The notes under the pieces: generated by a model | What the model was told of the DNA's origin: nothing | Database searches by the model: none | What the model saw: the letters and a program-made list of their open reading frames with translations, nothing else | Assembly: GCA_022790855.1 (NCBI GenBank) | Contig: JAAVYA010000005.1 | Location: forward strand, 1 to 64,000 | Source of the DNA: Lachnospiraceae bacterium | Lineage (GTDB): Bacteria; Bacillota; Clostridia; Lachnospirales; Lachnospiraceae | Direction: 5' to 3' | Length of the DNA stretch: 64,000 nt | Part shown: positions 1 to 10,217 of the stretch, one piece after another | Layout of the letters: each line of letters begins with the position of its first letter | Numbering within the stretch: position 1 is the stretch's first letter | Made by a program: the position numbers and the translations under genes

Positions 1-122
1 ACGAGGTGCCCATAAATGCCTGAAACAAGCCATTCCTCGTCATGTTTATGAAATATTCGATTGTGACGAGGATTTATACTGAAATCCTTATAAATCAAGC
101 TGTTGACAATTTTACCTCGTCA
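1..122. repeat. Alternating octamer TGACGAGG/CCTCGTCA
   Basis: The octamer CCTCGTCA occurs at 35-42 and 115-122, its reverse complement TGACGAGG at 64-71, and a partial ACGAGG at 1-6. The two CCTCGTCA copies are followed by similar sequence (TGTTT, CGTTT). The alternating orientation allows alternative hairpins just past the end of the minus-strand permease gene, whose stop codon lies inside the last copy. It could act as a terminator, but no strong T-run follows. Confidence 0.5.
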
Positions 123-1457
123 CGTTTCCGAGAATCCAGGTTCTAATGTAGAATAAGAACTGTTTTCCCAGTATTTCTGAAAATAGCGTTGCAGCTCTTC
201 TCTGGAATCAACCAGATCCTGGTGGATATCCAGAACCTTGGAAAAGTCTTTTTCTTCCAGGCGGATCGGATAGAGGCCGGAGAGAAAGACAGACTGAATC
301 TCCTCTTCTTTGGGAATCCGCGTCTCGATGCCGAACAGATTGCATTCCAATGCGGCTAAAAAGAGGCAGGAAATAACAGTGACTCCGGCGCATTCCAGGA
401 ATTTCTTTTTGGAAAAAACCAAAAAGCTTTTCTGCAGGAGCATTTCTGACAGAAAGAATGCAAGGATACATCCTGCTGCCAGGAAAAACAAAAGAAGCAG
501 CAGATTCATGCCGGAAACATATTCTCCAACAAAGAAAAACTGTCCCATAATAGCAATCCAGCATCCCAGGATGAAGGATGCGCCCCAGCAAAGCAAAGGT
601 TTCAATAATCTGATGGTAATGATATCCCCTGCTGTTTCCAGATGCTTTTTCCGGTAGAGGAAAAAAGAAAGAACCAAACATGCAACTCCTGCCAGGCAGT
701 AGGCCGCAATAATAGCGTATGCCTGGGGGAGTCTGATCAGTTCTTCCCGGCTCTGAAACGTCAAAAAGCCTGGAAATAGGGTGCTGAAATAGTAAAAGGG
801 GGATAAAAAGTCCCCGAAAGAGATATTGGTATTGTCAACCCCGAAGGATACCATCTCCGCCAGCTGGCACACAATAGAACGGCATACCACAAAAAGGTAA
901 TTGATGATCAGGAAAAAGACAGGGGCCGCTATGATATTTCCGGTTATCATGACTGTAAATACTGCCAGAGCGAAGGCAAAAAATACCATGCCCAAGGATA
1001 AAATCAGCCAGTGCATCAAGTATTCAAGCTGTGTCATATGCCTGAAAAAGCAGACAAAGATCCCGGCCAGAAACGCTACAATCTGAGGAATGAACAAAAA
1101 TGCAATCCCGGACAGGAGATTGGTTGTAAATAAGGTTTCCCGGCAGACCGGGAGGGCATGGATCATATTGCAGCTTCTGGCTTGAAATAAATAGGAAAAT
1201 ACTGCGATTGCCGTGATGGCGGCAAATAAAAAGAAAAATGAAGGCTGCAGGGAGGTGCGTACAACGCCTTCCAGCCGGGATAATAAGTAGCTGTCAGGGG
1301 CAGAGGCAGAATCCATGAGCCTTGGATTGAGCGCATGGAACAGACGCAGGGGGAGCCGTATCAGCCATACCAGCAAATAGGCGGTCCAGATGGGCCACCA
1401 GCGGGTGATATTCTTCAAAAAAATTGTCTTATGAAACCAGGATGTCTTTGACTGCAT
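120..1457 (-). CDS. ABC-2 type transporter permease
   Basis: A 445-residue polytopic membrane protein with about nine hydrophobic segments spread over residues 20-380, then a soluble tail of about 65 residues. It has no ATPase motif, so it is the membrane half of the transporter encoded just upstream, whose ATPase gene overlaps it by 29 bases. The start at 1457 is chosen because GGGAGG lies 8-9 bases upstream; a GTG three codons earlier is also open. GntR-ATPase-permease is the usual layout of YtrA-type operons, which in other Firmicutes respond to cell-envelope stress or antibiotics. That role and the substrate are inferred; no substrate can be read from the sequence. Confidence 0.85.
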   Translation of the reverse strand: MQSKTSWFHKTIFLKNITRWWPIWTAYLLVWLIRLPLRLFHALNPRLMDSASAPDSYLLSRLEGVVRTSLQPSFFFLFAAITAIAVFSYLFQARSCNMIHALPVCRETLFTTNLLSGIAFLFIPQIVAFLAGIFVCFFRHMTQLEYLMHWLILSLGMVFFAFALAVFTVMITGNIIAAPVFFLIINYLFVVCRSIVCQLAEMVSFGVDNTNISFGDFLSPFYYFSTLFPGFLTFQSREELIRLPQAYAIIAAYCLAGVACLVLSFFLYRKKHLETAGDIITIRLLKPLLCWGASFILGCWIAIMGQFFFVGEYVSGMNLLLLLFFLAAGCILAFFLSEMLLQKSFLVFSKKKFLECAGVTVISCLFLAALECNLFGIETRIPKEEEIQSVFLSGLYPIRLEEKDFSKVLDIHQDLVDSREELQRYFQKYWENSSYSTLEPGFSET

Positions 1458-2331
1458 AGTTGGCACCTCCCATTTCGTAAATAAAAATCTCCTCTAATGT
1501 CAGCGGCAGCACGTCGATCAGCAGAGGATGCAGCTTTTCCAGTTCCGCTTTTGCATGACTGGGATTCCCTTTCAGAATAAGGGTGTAGACCCGTCCCATA
1601 TTGGACATGTGCAGGACCTGGAATTGTTCTGGCAGGGGCGCAAGTCCGTGTTCAAAGGCAATTTGGATTTTGGAGACGGTGTTCTGGAGCTCACAGAGGG
1701 AATGTTCCAGAAGAAGCTTTCCCTGATGCATGATGCCCACATGATCGCATACGTCTTCCAGTTCCCGGAGGTTGTGGGAGGATATGAGGACGGTGGCCTG
1801 CATGTCCTGCACACGGTCAAGGATCAGGCCCCAAAGCTGCCTGCGCATGACGGGATCCAGGCCGTCCACCGGTTCGTCCAAAATCAACACCCGGGGATTG
1901 CAGCAGAGAGACAGCCAGAAGGCCACCTGCTTTTGCATACCCTTGGAAAGCTTGCGGATGTTGCGCTTCACATCGATTGCAGGAAAAAAGTCCCGAAGCT
2001 TCGTAAACAGAGCATGGTCAAAAGAAGGGTATAGGCCGGCATAAAACCGTTTCATCTCCAGAGTATCGGCTTGGGCAAAATAAAACAGGTCGTCGGGAAT
2101 ATAAGCAATCTGGCTCTTGAGGCCGGCATTCTCATAAACAGGCGTACCGTCGATCAGCACCTGACCCTCATTGGGACGGTAGATGCCTGTAATATGCCGG
2201 ATCAAGGTGGATTTCCCGGCTCCATTGGGACCTACCAGACCGTAAATGGAGCCCTTGGGTACATGAAGGTTCACATGGTCCAGGGCGCAGAAGCGGTCAA
2301 AATATTTTACGATATGTTCTGCCTTGATCAT
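1429..2331 (-). CDS. ABC transporter ATP-binding protein
   Basis: A 300-residue ATPase. Walker A is GPNGAGKST at residues 34-42, Walker B is the ILDEP motif followed by VDGLDP, and the signature motif is degenerate (LSKGM instead of LSGGQ), as is common in this YtrB-like/CcmA-like group. The start at 2331 (MIKAEHIV) has AAAGGAGG about 8 bases upstream and overlaps the GntR stop codon by four bases (ATGA), a sign of translational coupling. It powers the permease encoded next. An upstream in-frame start would place a long non-homologous extension inside the regulator gene and was rejected. Confidence 0.92.
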   Translation of the reverse strand: MIKAEHIVKYFDRFCALDHVNLHVPKGSIYGLVGPNGAGKSTLIRHITGIYRPNEGQVLIDGTPVYENAGLKSQIAYIPDDLFYFAQADTLEMKRFYAGLYPSFDHALFTKLRDFFPAIDVKRNIRKLSKGMQKQVAFWLSLCCNPRVLILDEPVDGLDPVMRRQLWGLILDRVQDMQATVLISSHNLRELEDVCDHVGIMHQGKLLLEHSLCELQNTVSKIQIAFEHGLAPLPEQFQVLHMSNMGRVYTLILKGNPSHAKAELEKLHPLLIDVLPLTLEEIFIYEMGGANYAVKDILVS

Positions 2332-2702
2332 AGCTGTCCGCCTCCTTTGACAAGTTGTTCGATCCGGCTGCAAAGATCTTCTTTTTGGACGGAAAGAAAT
2401 AGTAATTCCGACGTGATTTCATCAAATTGGGAAAGCAGCTCCGTCTGCCGCCGGGACGGCATGGAGATATGATGGGAGGCAAAGGTGCCTCTTCCCGGCA
2501 GAGAATACAGGTATCCCTCCGCCTCCAAATCCCGGTATGCCCTTTGTATGGTATTGGGGTTAATGGTCAGTTTTGCAGCCAATTCCCGGACGGAAGGGAG
2601 CTGTTCGTCCGGCAGGATCACATGGGTGATCACCAGACGGCGCAGCCCATGTTTGACTTGTTCATAGATTGGTTTCGCATCACGGTAATTCAGTTGAACC
2701 AT
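2328..2702 (-). CDS. GntR family regulator, YtrA-like
   Basis: A 124-residue protein with an N-terminal winged helix-turn-helix (residues 8-75, including LPSVRELAAKL and NPNTIQRAYRDL) and only a short C-terminal helical part, which is the YtrA subfamily design: DNA binding plus a small dimerisation arm. The start at 2702 is set by GGGAGGG about 8 bases upstream. It is the first gene of an operon with an ABC ATPase and permease. A perfect 9-bp inverted repeat lies just upstream (2716-2742), so autorepression of the whole operon is the natural inference. The inducing signal is unknown. Confidence 0.9.
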   Translation of the reverse strand: MVQLNYRDAKPIYEQVKHGLRRLVITHVILPDEQLPSVRELAAKLTINPNTIQRAYRDLEAEGYLYSLPGRGTFASHHISMPSRRQTELLSQFDEITSELLFLSVQKEDLCSRIEQLVKGGGQL

Positions 2703-2715
2703 AGCAATCCCTCCC

Positions 2716-2742
2716 AAGTGTATGGATTTGTTTCATACACTT
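2716..2742 (-). promoter_or_regulatory. Palindromic operator of the GntR-ABC operon
   Basis: AAGTGTATG at 2716-2724 and CATACACTT at 2734-2742 form a perfect 9-bp inverted repeat with a 9-base spacer, 14 bases upstream of the regulator start. On the minus strand a TATGAT box lies immediately upstream (about 2748-2753), so a bound repressor would cover the transcription start. The GTGTAT/ATACAC half-sites resemble those of YtrA-type GntR regulators. Confidence 0.75.
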
Positions 2743-2801
2743 ACTATATCATAGGTGATGGAAGATAGAAAGTGATTTTTTCTGCAGAGCATAAAAATTC
2801 C

Positions 2802-2830
2802 TTTACCAAAACCTTTTGATGTAGTACAAT
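2802..2830 (+). promoter_or_regulatory. Promoter of the small Cys protein gene
   Basis: TTTACC at 2802-2807 and TACAAT at 2825-2830 with a 17-base spacer, about 54 bases before the start codon at 2884. The match to sigma-A consensus is moderate. Confidence 0.5.
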
Positions 2831-2883
2831 TTTGTTCAAGGGGATTTGGTTCCTCATATACCAGAAAGAGAGGATGGGATAGT

Positions 2884-3240
2884 ATGAGTCAGGATGTAAA
2901 AGAATTTGTAAAAGAAAAGGCGAAAGAGCTGCTGGCCGCTCATTCCTGCTGCCAGGAGGCGAAGGATGCGGCACAGAATTGGCTGGATGCCATTGGAACG
3001 GACAAGGAAGCAGAGCAGGCGAAGATTTTGATTGCAGAATTGGAAGAGGACATTATGCCCATTGACGGCTTGATTGGATTTGCCGGTTCCGAAGCAGGGG
3101 CAAAGGTATTCGGGCAGGAGAAGGCAAAGGAAGTTCTTGCCCACGCACAGGAGATTAAAGCCGCGGGAGCAAAATATTGCGACTGCCCGGCGTGTGCCGC
3201 TGCGGAGGCTATTCTGGAAAAGAAAGAAGAACTCCTGTAA
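2884..3240 (+). CDS. Small acidic Cys-motif protein, function unknown
   Basis: A 118-residue soluble, helix-rich, acidic protein with no signal peptide or membrane segment. It carries an early CC pair (SCCQE) and a C-terminal CDCPAC motif that looks able to bind metal or form disulfides. Similar short proteins in gut clostridia carry automatic names such as Hsp90-like chaperone; I see no GHKL ATPase motif or other support for that name. It has its own promoter (2802-2830) and a strong terminator right after it, so it is a single-gene unit, probably well expressed. Confidence 0.75.
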   Translation: MSQDVKEFVKEKAKELLAAHSCCQEAKDAAQNWLDAIGTDKEAEQAKILIAELEEDIMPIDGLIGFAGSEAGAKVFGQEKAKEVLAHAQEIKAAGAKYCDCPACAAAEAILEKKEELL

Positions 3241-3257
3241 AAGTTTGCAGAAGCAGA

Positions 3258-3290
3258 AAAAAGCGTCTGAATGGCAGACGCTTTTTGTCT
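3258..3290 (+). terminator. Rho-independent terminator
   Basis: A 12-bp perfect stem (AAAAAGCGTCTG with CAGACGCTTTTT, 3258-3286) with a 5-base loop and a T-run, 18 bases after the stop at 3240. The A-rich 5' side means it can also work on the minus strand. Confidence 0.9.
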
Positions 3291-3367
3291 TATAAAGATG
3301 GCCCCGGCGTATAAGGGGACACGTCCCAAAGACCGTTGTACGCCGAAGGTATGGAGGAGGAAGAAAA

Positions 3368-3934
3368 ATGGCTGTTTTTGAAATTACCTTTAGCCCCACC
3401 GGAGGTACAAAAATTCTTGTGGTTGTGTATGGAAACAGAGCGTATGACGATACGTTTGCGGAGCTTCGGGATGCTTTGACAGAGGCTGGATTTTCCTGCA
3501 TTGCCGGAATTGCCGCTGTTGCAGAGCATTCTATTATGCACCAATTTGCGGCTGGACGCCCCAACCGTCAGGATGAGACAGAGCTTGTCGGTTTTGCAGA
3601 GAAGATACGTTCTAAAATGGAATCGGACGCATTGCCGGAATATGATAGCTTTCCCGGAAACCGGCCCTATCGTGCCTACAGCGGAGTTCCCATGAAACCT
3701 GCAGCGGGGAGGGGCTGTACCAAATGCGGCCTTTGTGAAACGGAATGTCCGGTAGGGGCGATTTCGGCAGAAGACCCGGGGATAACAGATTCTAATATAT
3801 GCATTTCCTGTATGCGGTGCATAACTGTTTGTCCAAATCAGGCTCGCAGCGTAAATAAAGCCTTGCTTTTGGCAGGCAGTATGATACTGAAAAAGGAGTG
3901 CAGTGCTGCCAAGAGGAACGAATTGTATTTGTAG
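3368..3934 (+). CDS. EFR1-type flavodoxin/ferredoxin, internally deleted
   Basis: The 188-residue product begins with the flavodoxin phosphate-loop motif FSPTGGTK (residues 8-15) and then jumps straight to VVVYGNRAYDD, which in EFR1 ferrodoxins lies some 70-80 residues later. About 75 residues of the flavodoxin fold are therefore missing without a frameshift. The C-terminal part is intact, with two 4Fe-4S motifs: CTKCGLCETECP and CISCMRCITVCP. Full-length relatives are about 260 residues. The deletion should abolish FMN binding while leaving a dicluster ferredoxin, so this is either a decaying gene or a ferredoxin-only remnant. The ribosome binding site is GGAGGA, about 8 bases upstream. Confidence 0.75.
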   Translation: MAVFEITFSPTGGTKILVVVYGNRAYDDTFAELRDALTEAGFSCIAGIAAVAEHSIMHQFAAGRPNRQDETELVGFAEKIRSKMESDALPEYDSFPGNRPYRAYSGVPMKPAAGRGCTKCGLCETECPVGAISAEDPGITDSNICISCMRCITVCPNQARSVNKALLLAGSMILKKECSAAKRNELYL

Positions 3935-3968
3935 ATGGAAGAGTAGCGCCGATGCAGAATACCTTTGA

Positions 3969-7064
<3,096 letters not shown>

Positions 7065-7066
7065 GG

Positions 7067-7792
7067 ATGGAGGACAAGCGAAGGAAACCTGTGGAAGCTT
7101 CTCTTCCAATATCCGGGCGGATTTTGATTGCAGAAGATGAGACGGAAGTGGCGGATTTGTTGGAGCTGTATTTGTCCAAGGAGGGATATCATGTAATCAA
7201 ATGTCCCGACGGCTTATCCGCATGGGAACAGATGGAAAAAGAGGAGGTGGATTTGGCAATTTTGGATGTGATGATGCCGGGACTGGACGGGTTTGCCTTA
7301 TGCCGGAAGATACGGGAGCGTTATCTGTTTCCCGTGATTATGCTGACTGCTAAGGTGGAGGATGTGGATAAAATCTCCGGCTTGATGCAGGGAGCCGACG
7401 ACTATATCACAAAGCCTTTTAATCCCCTGGAGGTCATCGCCCGGGTGAAATCCCAGCTCCGCCGCTACCGCGCCTACAATCCCAGGCAGGAAGAAGAGCT
7501 GGATCTGCGGGGGCTTTCCATCAGCCGCAGTACGCACCTTTGTATGCTGTATGGCCGCAAGCTGGAGCTTACTCCAAGGGAATTTGACATTTTGTGGTAT
7601 CTCTGTGAAAACCGGGGCAGGGTAGTCTCTTCCGAGGAATTGTTTGAAACGGTATGGGGCGAAAAATATTTGGACAGTAACAATACGGTTATGAACCACA
7701 TTGGCAAGCTCCGGGAAAAGATGCAGGAATCTTATAAAAATCCCAGATTTATAAAAACAGTTTGGGGGATTGGGTATACGGTGGAGGCTTGA
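7067..7792 (+). CDS. OmpR-family response regulator, VanR-like
   Basis: A 241-residue two-domain regulator. The receiver domain (residues 15-125) has the acidic pair ED, the phosphorylated Asp67 in LAILDVMMPG, the conserved Thr/Lys (MLTAK; TKPFNP), followed by a winged-helix DNA-binding domain (about 145-238, with LTPREFDILWYL and VWGIGY). The ATG at 7067 is preferred over the upstream TTG at 7052, which would overlap lacZ. The next gene is its sensor kinase, 1 base away. The receiver and the sensor resemble VanR/VanS, but no vanH, vanA-type ligase or vanX gene is present, so the regulon here is not glycopeptide resistance by any visible evidence. Confidence 0.93.
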   Translation: MEDKRRKPVEASLPISGRILIAEDETEVADLLELYLSKEGYHVIKCPDGLSAWEQMEKEEVDLAILDVMMPGLDGFALCRKIRERYLFPVIMLTAKVEDVDKISGLMQGADDYITKPFNPLEVIARVKSQLRRYRAYNPRQEEELDLRGLSISRSTHLCMLYGRKLELTPREFDILWYLCENRGRVVSSEELFETVWGEKYLDSNNTVMNHIGKLREKMQESYKNPRFIKTVWGIGYTVEA

Positions 7793-7793
7793 A

Positions 7794-8939
7794 ATGGGAA
7801 ACATGGAATTACAGAGGAACATGATGAAACGCCTGATCAGGCAAGTCGTTCAAAGCAGCCTGATCTATGGAATGATCCTTGCGGTTGTGCTGTTAGTAGG
7901 TTATCTGGCAGGACATTCTGTGGTCTGGCAAGGAACAGAGCCTTCGTATCCTTTTTTTCACTGGGTATCCCTTCACGCAGTGGGGACAGGAGTATGTTTG
8001 TTTTTTATAGGAGAGATTTTGATTCTGCTGGCTTATTTATGGAGAATTTGCGGTTATATACAAAGTATTTTAAAAAGCATGCGGCGGGTGTATGAGGACG
8101 GAGGTTCTGCTGAAAAGAATCTGGCGGGGCCAGAAGAGAATCATCAGGAGGATTGGATTATGCTTCCGGAGGAATTAAAGGAAGCAGAGCAGCAGATGAA
8201 CCTGCTCCATCAGCAGGTGCAAAAAAGCAGAACCCAGGCACGGGAAGCGGAACAGCGGAAAAATGACCTGGTGGTTTATCTGGCCCATGATTTGAAGACG
8301 CCGTTGACTTCCGTGCTGGGTTACCTGGTTCTTTTGGAGGAGGCTTTGGACCTGCCCAAAGAACAGCGGGAAAAATATGTGACGATTGCCCGGAAAAAAG
8401 CAGAGCGGTTGGAAGAGCTGATCAATGAGTTTTTTGAAATTACCCGTTTTAACCTTACCTCTATGGAACTGGAACGCCAAAGAATTAATTTTACCAGGCT
8501 TTTGGAGCAGACGGTGTATGAGTTTCAGCCGATGCTTAGGGAAAAGCAATTGGGCTGCCGCCTGGAAGCGGAACCGGACGTGATGTTCTCCTGTGACCTT
8601 GATAAAATGCAGCGGGTTGTGGATAATCTGCTGCGAAATGCCATTTTATATGGATATGGGGGAACCGAGCTTTTGATCACCTTAAAGGTGGTAAAACAGG
8701 AAGAAGACTGCCTGGAACTGACGGTTCAAAACGCTGGCCCCACAATTCCCGCCGGGAAGCTGGAGCGGATTTTCCAACAGTTTTACCGGCTGGACGTGGC
8801 CCGTACCTCCAGTACCGGAGGAGCGGGACTGGGGCTGGCGATCGCCAGAGAAATCGTGCAGCTTCATGGGGGCAGTATTACGGCGGAAAGTCAAAATGAA
8901 GTGACTGTTTTCCGGGTCCGTCTGCCCATAAATTCATAA
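7794..8939 (+). CDS. Sensor histidine kinase, VanS-like
   Basis: A 381-residue membrane kinase. There are two transmembrane helices (about 22-41 and 60-83) enclosing a short external loop of about 20 residues, then a coiled linker, HisKA with His165 in LAHDLKTPLTS, and a HATPase domain with N box (DNLLRNAI) and G box (GAGLGLAIA). The short sensing loop suggests detection of a membrane or membrane-near signal. ATG at 7794 follows GGTGGAGG with good spacing; an upstream in-frame start inside the regulator gene was rejected. It is paired with the preceding response regulator. The gene downstream, a C39-like peptidase, is a candidate target. Confidence 0.93.
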   Translation: MGNMELQRNMMKRLIRQVVQSSLIYGMILAVVLLVGYLAGHSVVWQGTEPSYPFFHWVSLHAVGTGVCLFFIGEILILLAYLWRICGYIQSILKSMRRVYEDGGSAEKNLAGPEENHQEDWIMLPEELKEAEQQMNLLHQQVQKSRTQAREAEQRKNDLVVYLAHDLKTPLTSVLGYLVLLEEALDLPKEQREKYVTIARKKAERLEELINEFFEITRFNLTSMELERQRINFTRLLEQTVYEFQPMLREKQLGCRLEAEPDVMFSCDLDKMQRVVDNLLRNAILYGYGGTELLITLKVVKQEEDCLELTVQNAGPTIPAGKLERIFQQFYRLDVARTSSTGGAGLGLAIAREIVQLHGGSITAESQNEVTVFRVRLPINS

Positions 8940-9045
8940 AATCTTAAAAAAGACAAGAGAAAAAAGAAAAGAAGAAAATCATCCGAACCTTTTATAATGG
9001 GAGCAGAACAAATGGCAGATGCAACAAAGGAGAGGATGATTCTTC

Positions 9046-9978
9046 ATGTCTATACAAAACAAAGAATTGGAAATAATTGAGTTTGACAGGCCCGGAACGA
9101 AGGGGAAAAATGATATGGGCCGAAACAGGTATCCGGTCCGGGGGATGTCTCCAGATGGAAGGAGAGCATACGGCGGTTCCGTCTCAAGGCGTCAAAGCGG
9201 CAGATTTAGGAAAAAAGAGCGCAGAAGGCAGAGGAATATCCATATTTTTCTGGCATTGCTGGCCATGATTTTTTTACTTTTATTGGCGAGGGCTGTGACA
9301 CTTTTTGTGGGATTATATATGTTTCCTTCAGAGACGGAAGAATTTTTGAAGGAGCAAGAGGGGAATGAGGCTTACCCGGAGAAGCTGCTGGAGCTGTTGG
9401 ATAAAAATGAAGAAACTTTGGAATTTGTGAAAGATTATCCCAACCGAAAGAAATATATGGGCAAGACCATTGATTTGTCAAATGAGGTGTCCGCCGGGGA
9501 GGTTCCTCTGCTGCTGCAGTGGGATAGGCGCTGGGGGTATGACAGTTACGGAGAGGGCATGATTGCCCTGGAAGGATGCGGGCCTACTTGTCTGTCCATG
9601 GCGTACATTTTTCTTACGGGAGATGCTGAGATGAATCCTCGGAAGATGGCGGAATTTGCCTGGGAACATGGGTATTACAGTCCGGAAGGAACCAGTTGGA
9701 GCCTGTGGACGGAGGGGGCAAGTGCCTTGGGGCTGTCTGGGGAGGAGCTTCCCCTTGGGGAAAGTAATATAAAGCAAATGCTGGATCTTGGGGGCGTGGT
9801 GGTATGCAGTATGCGCCCGGGAGATTTTACTACTACGGGACATTTTATTTTGATTCGGGGATACGATGAGAAAGGATTTTTTGTGAACGATCCGAACCGG
9901 AAGAGCAATAGCGAGAAGCAGTGGGATTTTGAAACGCTGAAAGGGCAGATTAAGAATCTTTGGGGGATTTCCAGGTGA
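9046..9978 (+). CDS. Membrane-anchored C39-like cysteine peptidase
   Basis: A 310-residue protein with a basic, Arg-rich cytoplasmic N-terminus (1-62), one transmembrane helix (about 66-88), and an extracellular C39_2-type papain-like domain (about 150-310). The likely nucleophile is Cys178 in EGCGPTCLSM, the histidine is in TTGHFILIRGYD, and an Asn/Asp follows in VNDPN. The fold is that of cell-surface peptidases or amidases; the substrate is unknown. The start at 9046 has AAAGGAGAGG about 12 bases upstream, slightly far. A TATAAT box at about 8995 suggests its own promoter 106 bases after the sensor kinase gene, although read-through is possible. Confidence 0.82.
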   Translation: MSIQNKELEIIEFDRPGTKGKNDMGRNRYPVRGMSPDGRRAYGGSVSRRQSGRFRKKERRRQRNIHIFLALLAMIFLLLLARAVTLFVGLYMFPSETEEFLKEQEGNEAYPEKLLELLDKNEETLEFVKDYPNRKKYMGKTIDLSNEVSAGEVPLLLQWDRRWGYDSYGEGMIALEGCGPTCLSMAYIFLTGDAEMNPRKMAEFAWEHGYYSPEGTSWSLWTEGASALGLSGEELPLGESNIKQMLDLGGVVVCSMRPGDFTTTGHFILIRGYDEKGFFVNDPNRKSNSEKQWDFETLKGQIKNLWGISR

Positions 9979-10003
9979 AAGTTTTTGATCATGGAATAAA
10001 GCC

Positions 10004-10195
10004 TTTACACCAAATTCATTTTTCTGGTATTCTGATAATACTGAAACAAATTGCTTTTGAAAAGCGTGTGATTAATCGAAAACAGTATCAACAACCGTCC
10101 GCGACTGAAAGGGAATAGAATTCTATAAGTAACCTGACAAAATCAGAGAGTGCAAAGTCTATATTAGGTTACTAAGGCTTTGCACCCTTTTTCAT
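10004..10195 (+). ncRNA. Possible small structured RNA or complex terminator
   Basis: The 239-base gap 9979-10217 has no ORF. AGTAACCT (10128-10135) pairs with AGGTTACT (10166-10173), and GTGCAAAG (10150-10157) pairs with CTTTGCAC (10178-10185), followed by a T-rich run to 10200. The stems interleave as A-B-A'-B', so they either form a pseudoknot or exclude each other, like an antiterminator and terminator. A weak promoter-like pair, TTTACA (10004) and TATTCT (10028) with 18 bases between, could start a transcript of about 150 bases. At minimum it is the terminator for the peptidase gene. Confidence 0.35.
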
Positions 10196-10217
10196 TTTTA
10201 GTAAGGAAAATTGCCGC

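Noticed and set aside
7067-9978. Vancomycin-resistance operon
   Set aside because: Only the two regulatory genes look like VanRS; no ligase, dehydrogenase or dipeptidase gene is present.
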